64,000 nucleotides of DNA, from contig NC_007925.1 of NCBI RefSeq assembly GCF_000013745.1, positions 4,960,001-5,024,000 of the forward strand, given 5' to 3'. The notes beneath the pieces were generated by a model, which made no database searches, was not told the origin of the DNA, and was given only the letters and a program-made list of their open reading frames with translations. The stretch is from Rhodopseudomonas_A palustris_F. GTDB lineage: Bacteria > Pseudomonadota > Alphaproteobacteria > Rhizobiales > Xanthobacteraceae. Below are positions 1 through 10,732 of this stretch, in pieces. How positions within the stretch are numbered: the first letter of the stretch is position 1; each line of letters opens with the position of its first letter. The position numbers and the translations under genes were made by a program.

Positions 1-271
1 CGAAGGTGAAGCCGGAGCCTTCCAGGCTTTCGACGAAGCCGATCTTCAGTCCGGTCAAGAGCGGCTGGGAGTCCGGATCGAGGAACACTTTCACTCCGCC
101 GGCGTCGATCACGGCGTCGTCGGCGCGCGGCTCGGTGTCGAGCCCGATCAGATATTTGAAGCCGGCGCAGCCGCCGGTCTCGACCATGACGCGCAAGCCG
201 CCGTCGGACTTGCCGGCGCGGGACATCGCAGCCTTGACGGCGTTACCGGCTTCTTCGCTCAGGGTGATCAT
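1..271 (-). CDS. IscA/HesB-family Fe-S assembly protein, partial
   Basis: The minus-strand frame starts at ATG 271-269 and runs off the window edge, so only the first 90 residues are visible. It begins MITLSEEAGNAVKAAMSRAG and contains VETGGCAGFKY, the first conserved cysteine region of A-type carriers that hold Fe-S clusters. The C-terminal Cys-x-Cys motif would lie outside the window. It is the last visible gene of the nifQ side of the nif cluster, about 410 bases beyond nifQ, and is probably the nif-linked A-type carrier, but its operon status is unclear because palindromic repeats separate it from nifQ. Confidence 0.8.
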   Translation of the reverse strand, partial: MITLSEEAGNAVKAAMSRAGKSDGGLRVMVETGGCAGFKYLIGLDTEPRADDAVIDAGGVKVFLDPDSQPLLTGLKIGFVESLEGSGFTF

Positions 272-464
272 GTCGCACGCTCCTCTGCATCGCTTGTGAC
301 CATCACTAAGCAACAGCCGTGCCATCGCGGCCGCAGGCCCATAAGCCTACGAAACGCGGGGGTTTTTCGCTGTCGGCCGGAATGTCGGGATTGCGACAAG
401 GTGAGCTGATTGCGACAGCGTCGCAAAGACGACGGGGCAATGACGACGGTTTTCAATGAGCGTC

Positions 465-507
465 ATTCCGGGTCGCGAGCCGCGTGAGCGGCGAGTGAGC
501 CCGGAAT
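465..507. repeat. GC-rich palindromic intergenic repeat, copy 1
   Basis: The arms ATTCCGGG and CCCGGAAT enclose a GC-rich centre. It lies between nifQ and the IscA-like gene. Similar intergenic palindromes are scattered through Bradyrhizobium and Rhodopseudomonas genomes. It could act as a transcript end or a stabilising hairpin. Confidence 0.6.
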
Positions 508-578
508 CCATACGCCCGGCCTCCGGAATAAGGCCCGGTGTTGCCGTCTGCGAACAGCCGCCAACACAGGGGTTATAG

Positions 579-650
579 ATTCCGGGCTCGCTCGCAGCCA
601 GAGCGCGTCGAAGACGCGCGTGAACGCGCTTCTGGCTCGCGCCCCGGAAT
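579..650. repeat. GC-rich palindromic intergenic repeat, copy 2
   Basis: This is a second element of the same kind, with ATTCCGGG at the left and CCCCGGAAT at the right around a centre containing further inverted CGC and GCG tracts. It lies just beyond the nifQ stop codon and may form the 3' end of the nifHDKENX-nifQ transcript. Apart from this pair, 272-682 holds no gene I can support. Confidence 0.6.
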
Positions 651-682
651 GACGGCTTGGTGTTGGTTTGTACGAGTAGGAA

Positions 683-1390
683 CTACGACGCCTGCAGCGC
701 GGCGGTGCGGCGGCGGTCGGCCATTCGGCTTTCGCCGCTCTCGTCGCCGAAGCAGCGGCTGAAATCGCCGCAATGCGTACACACCGGCGTCGAGCACATC
801 ACGATGCCGTCGTCCTCGCAGAGCTTGCGATAGAAGAACCGCTTCCAGCGCATGTTGCCGGTGTTGCTCAGCGCCAACGGGCCGAAATGCCGGGTCAGCA
901 GCCGCGACAATTCGCTGCGGTCGCGCAGCCCGAGGTCTTCCCACAGATGGTTCGGCTCCATGGCGCGGCGCGCCACCATCGCCGCCAGCCAACGGCCGAT
1001 ATCGCCGTCGCTGGAGCGATTGGCGAGGAGCAAGTCGCGCACCATGCCGGCCTCGTCGTCGTCGAGCGGTTCGCCGGCGATCGAGGGGATGAACAGTTTG
1101 GCGATATGCGGAAACCAGCGCCCCAGCAGCACGACCAGATCGTCCGCCGCAACACCGCTGCGCTCGGTGACCGCCCCCCGTTCGGTCAACGCTACCGCGA
1201 GGATCGACGCCAGGACGTGGCGGTCGAAGTCGCGATCGTCGTCGATCCGGGCATTCGCCGCGTCGCGCCCGGTCAGCACGCGATAGATCGCGGCCGCCGG
1301 CGACACCTCGTCGCAATCATCGATGACGACCAGCTGCGGCGCGAGCCGCACCGGGGCGACCGAATTGTGCTGGGATGCTACGCCGATCAC
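683..1390 (-). CDS. nifQ: NifQ, molybdenum delivery for FeMo-co synthesis
   Basis: This 235-residue protein carries the NifQ signature C-x4-C-x2-C-x5-C near its C-terminus (MCSTPVCTHCGDFSRCF). In known NifQ proteins these cysteines hold a Mo-Fe-S cluster that supplies molybdenum to the NifEN scaffold. The segment around LLTRHFGPLALSNTGNMRWK is also typical. The start is the ATG at 1390, 12 bases after the fdxB stop, which points to co-transcription. The family assignment is secure from the cysteine motif and the context. Confidence 0.93.
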   Translation of the reverse strand: MIGVASQHNSVAPVRLAPQLVVIDDCDEVSPAAAIYRVLTGRDAANARIDDDRDFDRHVLASILAVALTERGAVTERSGVAADDLVVLLGRWFPHIAKLFIPSIAGEPLDDDEAGMVRDLLLANRSSDGDIGRWLAAMVARRAMEPNHLWEDLGLRDRSELSRLLTRHFGPLALSNTGNMRWKRFFYRKLCEDDGIVMCSTPVCTHCGDFSRCFGDESGESRMADRRRTAALQAS

Positions 1391-1402
1391 GGCAAAACTC
1401 CT

Positions 1403-1717
1403 TCAGAGTCCGAGTTCGCTGGCCTTGACGTGGGTCTGGCAATCCTTCGGGCAGACCCGGTTGCAGGCCGAACAGCCGATGCAATTGCCGGCCTTGTCCA
1501 GCACCATCACCTTGCGGACGAATTCCTCGTCGTCATCGTCGTCGTTCTCCAGCGAGCAGCCGACCAGCTCGCCGTCCTCGTTGACGCCCATCAGGTGCAT
1601 GACGTCGCGCGAACAGACCTTGTGGCAGCGGCCGCAGCCGATGCATTTGGTGCCGTCGATCGCGGTGATGTAGGTCGGCTCCCACGCCTGACCGTCGCGG
1701 GTGGAAAATATGCTCAT
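1403..1717 (-). CDS. fdxB: Nif-specific ferredoxin III (FdxB type)
   Basis: This 104-residue 2[4Fe-4S] ferredoxin has two cysteine clusters, CIGCGRCHKVC and CIGCSACNRVC, the second followed by PKDC. An acidic insert (NDDDDDEE) lies between them. The length and the insert match the nif-linked ferredoxin III family found next to nifQ or nifX. It is likely an electron donor for cofactor assembly or nitrogenase. It sits in the nif operon between the DUF683 gene and nifQ. Confidence 0.9.
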   Translation of the reverse strand: MSIFSTRDGQAWEPTYITAIDGTKCIGCGRCHKVCSRDVMHLMGVNEDGELVGCSLENDDDDDEEFVRKVMVLDKAGNCIGCSACNRVCPKDCQTHVKASELGL

Positions 1718-1785
1718 CTCGTTCTCCTGCGGCGCAGCCTTTCTTGGGCTGCGCGAAATCCATGCCTGTGGGGCCAGTCCGCCGC

Positions 1786-1992
1786 TCAGGCGGCCTTGGC
1801 TTCCAGCTCTTTCAAGGTCTTGCGGGCGGCTTCCAGCGCCGCATAGGCGTCGTGGGTGTCCTGCGCGACGGCCATGATGGTCTGCCAGTTCACCGGCAGT
1901 TCCTCCGACAGATCGTGCAGATTCATCTTCGCGTTGATGGCGCGCGAGGACAGTTTCTTGATTTCGGCTTTCAGCGTCTCGATGTCGGACAT
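1786..1992 (-). CDS. Small NifX-associated protein (DUF683/CCE_0567 type)
   Basis: This 68-residue helical protein begins MSDIETLKAEIKKLSSRAIN and contains the conserved core NLHDLSEELPVNWQ. Small proteins of this family are almost always encoded beside nifX and the larger NifX-associated protein. Its biochemical role is not settled, although a metal-binding helical hairpin has been suggested for relatives. It follows the DUF269 gene by 19 bases. Confidence 0.85.
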   Translation of the reverse strand: MSDIETLKAEIKKLSSRAINAKMNLHDLSEELPVNWQTIMAVAQDTHDAYAALEAARKTLKELEAKAA

Positions 1993-2011
1993 CAGCGGGC
2001 TCCGGCTGGCT

Positions 2012-2479
2012 TCAATACGCGGCGACTTCGGGATATTTGCGGATCATCTCGATGCCGGAAGTGACGAATTTGTCGCCCTCCTCGGCCAACTTGGCGAGGC
2101 TGTCGAAGCCGAAACGATGCACGTCGCGCAGCTGCTTGTTGACGACGATCAGCCGCCCGGCGGCGAGGATCATCCGGCCAAAGCCCTCGTGGTGCATCTT
2201 CATCATCGGCGACACCATCAGGCCGGTCTCGCGTTCGATCGCCAGGCACACCGCGTTGTAGAACAGCTCCAGCCGCCACAGCGTTTCCGGATCCGGATCG
2301 CCGACGATCGGAATCTCGCGGCGCATCTCCTTGGTGATGATGTAGGGCTCGATCAGGGTGAAGTCACTCTTGCCCTCCCAGGCGCCGTGGGTGTCCTGGG
2401 CGCGCCACTGCTTGATCAGTTCCTTGACGAAGACCGAGTCCAGCGCGGGATCGCGTTCGGCGACCGATGCCTCAACCAT
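2012..2479 (-). CDS. NifX-associated nitrogen fixation protein (DUF269)
   Basis: This 155-residue protein has the family features [13 protein letters not shown] near the N-terminus and [20 protein letters not shown] in the second half. The family occurs only in diazotrophs, next to nifX, and its exact role is unknown. Its start overlaps the end of nifX by 8 bases, which implies translational coupling. Confidence 0.9.
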   Translation of the reverse strand: MVEASVAERDPALDSVFVKELIKQWRAQDTHGAWEGKSDFTLIEPYIITKEMRREIPIVGDPDPETLWRLELFYNAVCLAIERETGLMVSPMMKMHHEGFGRMILAAGRLIVVNKQLRDVHRFGFDSLAKLAEEGDKFVTSGIEMIRKYPEVAAY

Positions 2480-2879
2480 GCTCCACCTCCTCGGCGAAAT
2501 CGAACTTGCGCTCCTCGCCCTTCAGCAACGCCTTGCGCAGCCACGGCGGCGGATTGCCCTTCAGCACGGCGCAGAGCTTTTCCAACAGCTCGGCGATCGG
2601 CTGCGGCTCGGCGACCTTCATCGGATGGACGTTGGCGGCCACCACGCGGGCGGCGCCGGAGCCGCCGATCGCGGCGACGTAGAGGATCGCGCAATCGCGG
2701 ATCGCGTCGATCCGCGCGGTGAGCTTGTCTTCGTTGCCGTCTTCGATGTCGTCGCCGAATTGCACCGCTTCGAGGAAGCGCGAGCCCTCCGGCGCGATCT
2801 CGTAGATCGCAATATTCTTGGCCCAGCCGAAATGCGCGTCGACGCGCTTCATGTCCTGGGTGGCGAACGCGACCTTCAT
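2472..2879 (-). CDS. nifX: NifX, FeMo-co precursor carrier
   Basis: This 135-residue protein begins [20 protein letters not shown], the usual NifX start with its conserved histidine, and contains [22 protein letters not shown]. NifX binds NifB-co and FeMo-co precursors during cofactor synthesis. I chose the ATG at 2879 because a clear AGGAGAG ribosome site lies just upstream and because the protein family starts there; the open frame extends further upstream without a signal. It follows nifN in the operon. Confidence 0.93.
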   Translation of the reverse strand: MKVAFATQDMKRVDAHFGWAKNIAIYEIAPEGSRFLEAVQFGDDIEDGNEDKLTARIDAIRDCAILYVAAIGGSGAARVVAANVHPMKVAEPQPIAELLEKLCAVLKGNPPPWLRKALLKGEERKFDFAEEVEHG

Positions 2880-2925
2880 GCTGGCTCTCCTTTGCTTGGC
2901 ATCCAGTGTGCCGCCTGCTGGACTC

Positions 2926-4299
2926 TTAATGAGTCGCAGGCGTCGCACTGACGGAATCCGTGGGTGTGGCCGGCTGTCGCCAGGTGCCGACATCCGGTTC
3001 ATGGAGGTCGGCGATGAACAGATTGCCGACGGTGAAGATCAGGTCGCGGGTGCCGCGATAGCCGACCGACAATTGATGCGCGGCGCCGAGCCGATCGAAG
3101 ATCGGCAGCCCGATGCGGTGGAACGGCACCGCGAGCCGCGCGGCGGCCTGGCGGCCGTGCGAATGCGACACCAGGAGATCGCAGCCCTCGGCGCCGGCCT
3201 CGAGATCCTCGAGGTCGCCGATCAGCACCTCGTCGCAGGGAATCTGGTCGAGCACCGGCGAGGTGGTGGTGGTCACCGCCGCGGTGATCCGGCAGCCCAT
3301 ATCGGCGAGCCAGCCGCCGATGTTCAGCAGCATGTCGGGCTCGGCGCCGATCGCAACCTGCTTGCCGCCGAAGTAGAAATGGCCGTCCAGCATGGCGTCG
3401 ATCAGCTGGCTGCGCTGGCGGCGATATTTCGCCGGCACCGGCTTGCCGCTGATCTTGGCAAGGCAAGCGATGAATTCGTCGTTCGGCGCCAAGCCAGTCA
3501 GGCGGCGGAACAGCGTGAACGGGATGCCGGTGCGGGCTTCCATCGCTTCGGCCGCGGGGCGCATCTGTTCGCCGATCGCGATGGTGTGGATCGCCGAGCC
3601 CATCGCGGCGATCTGCGACACCGAGACGCCGCCATGGGTGGTCGGCGTGAAATCGTCGGGCACGTGGCCGTCGAGCGAGCCGGAGATATCCGGCAGGAAG
3701 GTCGGCTGCAGCCCGAACGCCTCGATGATATCGCGCAGTTCGTCGAGATCGCCCGGGGTGAGATGGCTGCCCGGCAGCACGTTGAGCCGGCCCTGGCGGC
3801 GCGAGGTGCCGGACGCCGGCCGCAGCACCAAAGCTTCGACCAGCCGCGTGGTGGCTTTCGACCAGCCGTCCTCGAAGGCGTCCTTGAAGTCAGGTGTGGC
3901 GACATTGACCAGCGCCACGTCGGCGAGTTCAGGATGCTTGCCGCGGATGGTCTTGATGAAGCTGTCGACGTCGTCGCCCTTGATCTCGGTGACGCCGGTC
4001 GAACAGATGCCGATGATGTCGGGTTTGGTACGTCCGACAATGTTGACAATCGCCTGTTCGACATTGTCGTAGCCGCCGAGCACAGTGGCGACTTCGCTCA
4101 TCGCGGTGGTCTGCAGCGGGATGGATTCCCGGAAGTGACGCACGAACAGTACCAAACCGAACGAAGTACATCCTTGTGAACCGTGCAGCAGCGGCATGCA
4201 GTTGCGCACGCCCATGAACGCCAGGGCGCCGCCGAGCGGCTGGCTCATTTTCAGCGAGTTGACGGTGCAGGATTTGGTGGACGTCTTGATCTTTGCCAT
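2926..4299 (-). CDS. nifN: NifN, FeMo-co scaffold subunit beta
   Basis: This 457-residue NifK-like scaffold protein begins MAKIKTSTKSCTVNSLKMSQ and carries PLGGALAFMGVRNCMPLLHGSQGC in halves typical of NifN. With NifE it forms the NifEN complex on which NifB-co is matured with molybdenum and homocitrate. The start at 4299 is 8 bases after the nifE stop. The much longer upstream frame overlaps nifE and is not real. The last 20 or so residues (rich in Pro, Thr and Ser) look like an unstructured tail. Confidence 0.95.
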   Translation of the reverse strand: MAKIKTSTKSCTVNSLKMSQPLGGALAFMGVRNCMPLLHGSQGCTSFGLVLFVRHFRESIPLQTTAMSEVATVLGGYDNVEQAIVNIVGRTKPDIIGICSTGVTEIKGDDVDSFIKTIRGKHPELADVALVNVATPDFKDAFEDGWSKATTRLVEALVLRPASGTSRRQGRLNVLPGSHLTPGDLDELRDIIEAFGLQPTFLPDISGSLDGHVPDDFTPTTHGGVSVSQIAAMGSAIHTIAIGEQMRPAAEAMEARTGIPFTLFRRLTGLAPNDEFIACLAKISGKPVPAKYRRQRSQLIDAMLDGHFYFGGKQVAIGAEPDMLLNIGGWLADMGCRITAAVTTTTSPVLDQIPCDEVLIGDLEDLEAGAEGCDLLVSHSHGRQAAARLAVPFHRIGLPIFDRLGAAHQLSVGYRGTRDLIFTVGNLFIADLHEPDVGTWRQPATPTDSVSATPATH

Positions 4300-4307
4300 T
4301 GCCGACC

Positions 4308-5978
4308 TCATGCGACCTGAACGGAGGGCGCGCCCGTGGCGGTCGCCGCTTCGCGCGCCAGCATCGCCGCGATGGTCTCCTTGCAAGAACCGCACCCACC
4401 GCCGGCCTGGGTGAGCTGGGTGACTTGCGCGATCACGGTGAGGTCGTGGCTGCGGATCGCATCCTCGATGGTGCCGACGCTGATCTCCTTGCATTTGCAA
4501 ACGATGGTCGCCCGGCGCTCGGCCTCGGCGCGCTCCGGATCGGCGGCGAGCGCTGCTGCATCCGCCGCATTGGCGGCGTCGGCGCGGTCTTCCCAGCTGA
4601 CCTCGTCCCACGGCGGCGCCATGCGGACCTGCTGCCACACCGGATTGGACAACGCCTTATCGATCTGCCGAACCATCTCGATGATGCCGACATAGCCCGC
4701 ATAGGCGTAGTGCCGCTCCTGGTTGATATCGAGCCAGGGCATCTTGGCCTTCAGCGCCACGAATTGCGAGCGGCCGCCGGACAGCATGATGTCGGCCTTG
4801 GCCTCTTTCAGCATCTTGTACATTTCGCGCGGCCGCAGGTCGTCGATCTGGTGGACGTCGGGGCTCATCTCCTTGAGCCGCTCCTTGTCCTCCTTGGTCG
4901 ACTTCTTGACGCTTGAGCCCACGATGCTGAGCCCGGCCTCCTGCAGCGCCGCCACCACCGACCAGGATTTGACGCCGCCGGTGATCAACAAAACCTTCTT
5001 GCCTTGCAGGCGCGGCGTGAACGCCTTGAGCGCCTCCCAAGCGCGGGCTTCCTCGCGGGCGATCACCGCTTCGACGCGGTCCATCAACTCGGCGTCGGCG
5101 CCGCGCGCGATCAAGAGCCTGGCGATCTGCCGCAGCGAATCCGAGGTGTCGGTGATGCCGTAGAACGAGCCTTCGAAATACGGAATGCCGTAGCGCTCTT
5201 CCATCTTGCGGGCGACGTTGATCATCGCGGTCGAGCACACCATCATCGCGGCGCGGGCGCGGTGCGAGCGGGCGATCTCGTGGTAGCGGGCGTCGCCCGA
5301 CAGGCACGACAGGATGCGGATGCCGAGTTCGTCGAGCAGCGGCTTGACCTGCCAGAGTTCGCCGGCGACGTTGTATTCGCCGATGATGTTGATGTCGTAG
5401 GGCGTGGTGTAATCTGGCTCTTGGGTGCCGATCACGTAATCCAGCATCGCCTCGCCGGCGAGCTTGTTGCCGAGATTCTTCGGCCCGACGAAGCCCGGGG
5501 AGATGATCGGGATGCACGGCTTGCCGAACTTCTCGCTCGCCACCTTGCAGACCGCGGCGATGTCGTCGCCCATCATCGCCGGCACGCAGGTCTGATAGAC
5601 GAACACCGCCGGCGGATCGTATTTCTCGATGATTTCGCGGATCGACTTGAACAGCCGCTTCTCGCCGCCGAACACCACGTCGTTCTCGCTCATGTCGGTG
5701 GTGAAGCTGGTGCGATAGAGCTTGGAGCCCGACGACTTGACGCCGCGGTTGTCCCACGAACTGCCTTCGCAGGCGATCGGGCCGTGCACCAGATGGGCGA
5801 CGTCGGTGACCGGCTGCAGCGCGATCTTGGCGCCGTCAAAGGCACAGCCGCCGGCAGCGGCGCCGGGCTGCAGCGGTTTGCTGCAGCCCTTCTTGCGCTC
5901 CTTGGCGGCTTTGCCGGTGTTGGTGGAGCAGCCTGGCTCGTTGAAGACGTCTTGGATCTTGTCGGCCAGGCTGCTCAT
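4308..5978 (-). CDS. nifE: NifE, FeMo-co scaffold subunit alpha with C-terminal BFD-like domain
   Basis: This 556-residue protein has the NifE/NifD core (GGCAFDGAKIALQPVTDVAH, then GPIACEGSSWDNRG) and an extra C-terminal segment of about 70 residues. That tail contains VCKCKEISVGTIEDAI and, about 30 residues on, GGGCGSCKETI, the four-cysteine pattern of BFD-like [2Fe-2S] domains. NifE of Azotobacter lacks such a tail; rhizobial and Rhodopseudomonas proteins of similar length are known. It lies between nifK and nifN, with a gap of 25 bases after nifK. The tail may help deliver iron or electrons to the scaffold, which is inference. Confidence 0.95.
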   Translation of the reverse strand: MSSLADKIQDVFNEPGCSTNTGKAAKERKKGCSKPLQPGAAAGGCAFDGAKIALQPVTDVAHLVHGPIACEGSSWDNRGVKSSGSKLYRTSFTTDMSENDVVFGGEKRLFKSIREIIEKYDPPAVFVYQTCVPAMMGDDIAAVCKVASEKFGKPCIPIISPGFVGPKNLGNKLAGEAMLDYVIGTQEPDYTTPYDINIIGEYNVAGELWQVKPLLDELGIRILSCLSGDARYHEIARSHRARAAMMVCSTAMINVARKMEERYGIPYFEGSFYGITDTSDSLRQIARLLIARGADAELMDRVEAVIAREEARAWEALKAFTPRLQGKKVLLITGGVKSWSVVAALQEAGLSIVGSSVKKSTKEDKERLKEMSPDVHQIDDLRPREMYKMLKEAKADIMLSGGRSQFVALKAKMPWLDINQERHYAYAGYVGIIEMVRQIDKALSNPVWQQVRMAPPWDEVSWEDRADAANAADAAALAADPERAEAERRATIVCKCKEISVGTIEDAIRSHDLTVIAQVTQLTQAGGGCGSCKETIAAMLAREAATATGAPSVQVA

Positions 5979-6003
5979 TTTCGTGCGTCCTATCTCAGAG
6001 ACC

Positions 6004-7560
6004 TCAGCGGATGATGTCGAAGCTGATGTCGTTCTTGCCGGCGACGACGTTCTTGTCGATTTCGTCGAAGATCTTATCGAGGATCTTGACCAGCACGTTG
6101 AGCGAGCCCTGATAACCCCACACCGGGTAGCGGTGGTGATGGTGACGATCGGCGATCGGGAAGCCGATGCGGATCAGCGGGGTATTGGTGTCGCGCTCGA
6201 GATACTTGCCGTAGGTCGAGCCGATCATGAAGTCGACCGGTTCGGTGAACAGCAGCGAGCGCAGGTGCCACAGATCCTTGCCCGGATAGGCCTTGCAGTT
6301 GGCGCCGAACGGCGAGGAGGCGAGCAGCTGCTTGACCTTTTCTTCCCACGCCTTGTTGCCGTTGGTGGCGACGATGTGGGTCGGTTCGGCGCCGAGTTCG
6401 AGCAGGAACGCCGCCAGACCGAGGCAGAGATCCGGATCGCCGAAGATCGCGAACTTCTTGCCGTGGATGTGGGCGCTGGAGTCGCCGATGGCGTCGACCA
6501 GCCGGCCACGCTCCTTGGTGATCGCGTCGGGGATCGACACGCCGGTCAGCCGCGAGACTTCCTGCAGGAACTTGTCGGTGCCGGACAGGCCGATCGGATG
6601 GTTGAAGGCGGCGACTTCCTGGCCGTGGGCGGCGATGGTCGCCAGGGTCTTTTCGGTGCAGAATTCCTGCATCGAGATGGTGCCGACGGCGTGGATGGCG
6701 TTGGCGGCGTCTTCCAGCGTGGTGCCGCCGTCATACATCCGGAATTCACCGTCCGCAGGGGTATCCCAGACGTCGCTGTTGTCGCCGAAGATGGTGTACT
6801 TGATCCCCATCAGGTCGAACAGACGCTTGATCTCGCGCATGTTGCCGACGGTGTAGCCGTCGAAGCCGCCGATGAAGTTGATCGAACCGTTGGGCTGACG
6901 CTCGAGCTTCGGCGCGGTGCCGGCCTTGCCGTCCCAGAAATGCTCGACGATGCCCTTCATCGCGTTGTCGTAGCCGGTGATGTGGCTGCCGACGAAGGCC
7001 GGGGTGTGGGCGAAGGTGACGTCGAAATCGGCCGGGACCGAGCCCTTTTCCTTGGCGCCCTTGATGAAGGCGTTGAGGTCGTCGCCGATCACTTCGGCCA
7101 TGCAGGTGGTGGAGACCGCGATCATCTTCGGCTTGTACAGCGCGTGCGCGTTGGCCAGGCCGTCGACCATGTTGTTGAGGCCACCGAACACCGCGGCGTC
7201 TTCCGTCATCGACGAGGAGACGCACGAGGTCGGCTCCTTGAAGTGGCGGGAGAAGTGGCTGCGATAGTAAGCGACGCAGCCCTGCGAGCCGTGCACGAAC
7301 GGCAAGGTCTTCTCGAAGCCGACCGCGGCGAACACGGCGCCGAGCGGCTGACAGGCCTTGGCCGGGTTGATCACCAGGGCTTCACGGGCGAAGTTCTTTT
7401 CCTGATATTCCGGCGTCTTGGTCCATTCGCGCACGCGGTCGAGTTCGGCGTCCGAGACCGGATTTTCGAAGTTCTTGCGCTTGCCTTCCAGCATTTCCTT
7501 GTAGTCTGGCTTGGCGAACAGGTCGAAGTGGTCGAGGATCTTTTCTGCGTTCTGGCTCAT
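6004..7560 (-). CDS. nifK: Nitrogenase MoFe protein beta chain, NifK
   Basis: This 518-residue protein has the three P-cluster cysteines at positions 70, 95 and 153 ([24 protein letters not shown]), the same numbering as in Azotobacter NifK. With NifD it forms the alpha2beta2 MoFe protein that reduces N2. The start is the ATG at 7560. An 80-base spacer containing a short inverted repeat separates it from nifD. Confidence 0.98.
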   Translation of the reverse strand: MSQNAEKILDHFDLFAKPDYKEMLEGKRKNFENPVSDAELDRVREWTKTPEYQEKNFAREALVINPAKACQPLGAVFAAVGFEKTLPFVHGSQGCVAYYRSHFSRHFKEPTSCVSSSMTEDAAVFGGLNNMVDGLANAHALYKPKMIAVSTTCMAEVIGDDLNAFIKGAKEKGSVPADFDVTFAHTPAFVGSHITGYDNAMKGIVEHFWDGKAGTAPKLERQPNGSINFIGGFDGYTVGNMREIKRLFDLMGIKYTIFGDNSDVWDTPADGEFRMYDGGTTLEDAANAIHAVGTISMQEFCTEKTLATIAAHGQEVAAFNHPIGLSGTDKFLQEVSRLTGVSIPDAITKERGRLVDAIGDSSAHIHGKKFAIFGDPDLCLGLAAFLLELGAEPTHIVATNGNKAWEEKVKQLLASSPFGANCKAYPGKDLWHLRSLLFTEPVDFMIGSTYGKYLERDTNTPLIRIGFPIADRHHHHRYPVWGYQGSLNVLVKILDKIFDEIDKNVVAGKNDISFDIIR

Positions 7561-7640
7561 GACATTTTCTTTCCGAAGAGTTCTGGGCTCCCGGCAAGTC
7601 GCGGGAACAATGAGAAGCGGCTTGACCGGGAGCTCTAACG

Positions 7641-9104
7641 TTAGCTCCAGGGAGCCTTGTTCAGTTTCCAGACCGGTGCGTTGATCGCGATGTCCATGTC
7701 GCGGGCGAAGATCGCAAAACCGTCGTAGCCGTGGTACGGACCGGAGTAATCCCAGGAATGCATCTGCCGGAACGGCACACCCATCTTCTGGAAGATGTAC
7801 TTCTCCTTGATGCCGGAACCGACCAGGTCGGGCTGCACCTTCTCGACGAACTTCTCGAACTCGTAGCCGGTGACGTCGTCGTAAATCAGCGTGGAGTCCT
7901 TCACGTAATGCGTGGTGCGCTGATAGTCGTCGTTGTGGCCGAATTCATAGCCGGTGCCGACCACTTCCATGCCGAGATCTTCGTAGGCGCCGATGACGTG
8001 GCGCGGACGCAAGCCGCCGACATAGAGCATCACCTTCTTGCCCTGCAGGCGAGGCTTGTACTGGGCGATGACCGCTTCCATCCGCGGGGTATATTTCGCG
8101 ATGACGCGCTCGGCGCCTTCCTTGATCTTGTCGTCGAAATGGCTGGCGATTTCGCGCAGACTCGACGAGATCTTCGACGGACCGAAGAAGTTGTATTCGA
8201 CCCACGGAATGCCGAACTTCTCTTCCATGTGGCGGGTGATGTAGTTCATCGAGCGGTAGCAGTGCAGGATGTTCAGCTTGGCCTTCGGGGTGGCTTCGAG
8301 TTCGGCCACCGAGCCGTCGCCGGACCACTGCGCGATGACCCGCAGACCCATTTCTTCGAGCAGGATGCGCGACGACCAGGCGTCGCCGCCGATGTTGTAG
8401 TCGCCGATGATCGCGACGTCGTACGGGGTCTGCTCGAACCGCGCCGGCTTGTCGGCCGACTTGTCGAACACCCAGTCCCGCACCGCGTCGTTGGCGATGT
8501 GGTGGCCGAGCGACTGCGAGACGCCGCGGAAGCCTTCGCAACGCACCGGCACGATGGTTTTGCCGTCATACTGCTTCGACTTGGCCTTGGAGACCGCCTC
8601 GATGTCGTCACCGATCAGACCGATCGGGCATTCCGACTGGATCGAGATGCCCTTGTTGAGCGGGAACAGCACTTCGATTTCGTCGATCAGCTTGCCGAGC
8701 TTCTTGTCGCCACCGAACACGATGTCCTTTTCCTGGAAATCGGAGGTGAACTGCATGGTGACGAAGCTGTCGACGCCGGTGGTGCCGACGTAATAGTTAC
8801 GGCGCGACCCCCAGGAATACTGGCCGCAGCCGACCGGGCCGTGGCTGATGTGGACCATGTCCTTGATCGGGCCCCACACCACGCCCTTCGAGCCGGCGTA
8901 GGCGCAACCACGGATCGTCATCACGCCCGGGATCGATTTGATGTTGGACTTGACGCCGCATTCGGATTTCTCGGACTCGTAGGTGCCGAGGTGCTTGGCG
9001 CGACGCTTGGCGAACTTTTCCGGATAGGCCTTGAGGACCTCCCCGATCAATTCCTTGTTGCGCGCCTTGGTGTCTTCGGTGGTGGCTGCGATCGCAGAGC
9101 TCAT
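7641..9104 (-). CDS. nifD: Nitrogenase MoFe protein alpha chain, NifD
   Basis: This 487-residue protein has P-cluster cysteines at 67, 93 and 159 and FeMo-co ligands Cys281 (LNILHCYRS) and His448 ([10 protein letters not shown]). I chose the start at 9104 because an AGG-containing ribosome site sits 7 bases upstream of it; the ATG at 9110 would be too close to that site. The protein catalyses N2 reduction as part of the MoFe protein. It is the second gene of the nifHDK transcript. Confidence 0.98.
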   Translation of the reverse strand: MSSAIAATTEDTKARNKELIGEVLKAYPEKFAKRRAKHLGTYESEKSECGVKSNIKSIPGVMTIRGCAYAGSKGVVWGPIKDMVHISHGPVGCGQYSWGSRRNYYVGTTGVDSFVTMQFTSDFQEKDIVFGGDKKLGKLIDEIEVLFPLNKGISIQSECPIGLIGDDIEAVSKAKSKQYDGKTIVPVRCEGFRGVSQSLGHHIANDAVRDWVFDKSADKPARFEQTPYDVAIIGDYNIGGDAWSSRILLEEMGLRVIAQWSGDGSVAELEATPKAKLNILHCYRSMNYITRHMEEKFGIPWVEYNFFGPSKISSSLREIASHFDDKIKEGAERVIAKYTPRMEAVIAQYKPRLQGKKVMLYVGGLRPRHVIGAYEDLGMEVVGTGYEFGHNDDYQRTTHYVKDSTLIYDDVTGYEFEKFVEKVQPDLVGSGIKEKYIFQKMGVPFRQMHSWDYSGPYHGYDGFAIFARDMDIAINAPVWKLNKAPWS

Positions 9105-9140
9105 GGTCATACCTCGTTTCGCGGGACCGCTGATCTGGGC

Positions 9141-9164
9141 GCCGACTGCCATGAGGCAGCCGGC
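9141..9164 (-). other. RNA hairpin between nifH and nifD
   Basis: Two arms of 10 bases (GCCGGCTGCC and GGCAGTCGGC on the transcript, one mismatch) flank a 4-base loop, 20 bases after the nifH stop. Such hairpins in nifH-nifD spacers of other diazotrophs stabilise the nifH part of the message or thin out read-through. That role is inferred here. Confidence 0.6.
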
Positions 9165-9183
9165 CCCGTCAGACGCGTGTTAA

Positions 9184-10167
<984 letters not shown>

Positions 10168-10236
10168 TCAGATGCGGACGTTGCTCCTTGCATTCACTGC
10201 TCAGACAACAACCCATCGCCTTGCTGACCAGTGTTT

Positions 10237-10252
10237 TGCAACGACCGTGCCA
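10237..10252 (-). promoter_or_regulatory. Sigma-54 promoter of the nifHDKENX operon
   Basis: The minus strand reads TGGCACGGTCGTTGCA, a full match to the -24/-12 consensus (GG-N10-GC). The predicted RNA start is near 10226, giving a leader of about 140 bases to nifH. Confidence 0.9.
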
Positions 10253-10322
10253 ACGCGTTTAGAATAAGAAAAACTCTTTGATTACCTGGAGATAACGCGT
10301 TCGTCCGGCGCTACCCGGGTGT

Positions 10323-10338
10323 TGTTTCAAACCCGACA
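10323..10338. promoter_or_regulatory. NifA upstream activator site 1 (nifH)
   Basis: TGT-N10-ACA fits exactly (TGTTTCAAACCCGACA). It lies about 105 bases upstream of the predicted RNA start, the normal spacing for NifA acting by DNA looping. Confidence 0.8.
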
Positions 10339-10372
10339 TCGAATGGTTCGGGCCGACATCGGCGGCCGCTCC

Positions 10373-10388
10373 TGTATGAAACAAAACA
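10373..10388. promoter_or_regulatory. NifA upstream activator site 2 (nifH)
   Basis: A second exact TGT-N10-ACA (TGTATGAAACAAAACA) lies 50 bases further upstream, about five helical turns from site 1, so both would face the same side of the DNA. Confidence 0.75.
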
Positions 10389-10515
10389 ACCGATGCGGCG
10401 CGGCGCGCTGTGCGACAACTGCATGTCGTGAGAATGCGTTGCGACAGCCGAAATCGGACTGCGCTTTCGAAGCGACGGTGTTCGATGTTTCGCCGCGACC
10501 AGGGGAGCATCGTGC

Positions 10516-10638
10516 CCCGGACGAAAGCGCTCCAAGCGCTTGCGCGTGGTGCGCTGCAGATCGGGGCCGTTACAGAGCGCGGCGTCTGGAACGGCCCCGG
10601 CTCACGGCGCCGCGTGAGGAACGCGGCCCGCGTCCGGG
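10516..10638. repeat. Imperfect GC-rich palindromic repeat
   Basis: CCCGGACG at the left end and CGTCCGGG at the right end enclose further inverted GC-rich tracts. It sits between the end of the SIR2-like gene, the last gene of the nifB operon, and the nifH regulatory region, so it may end the nifB transcript. I see no gene in 10253-10732. Confidence 0.45.
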
Positions 10639-10732
10639 ACACGAGACCTTCGAGCAACGCCGATTTGTTTGAGAGGAATAGCGACGAAGCTTAGCGCCGG
10701 CCTCAGTTCGTTGGCTATTCGCCAGCGCCTTG

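Noticed and set aside
2926..4638. 570-residue version of NifN
   Set aside because: The N-terminal 113 residues overlap nifE in another frame; the family start is at 4299.
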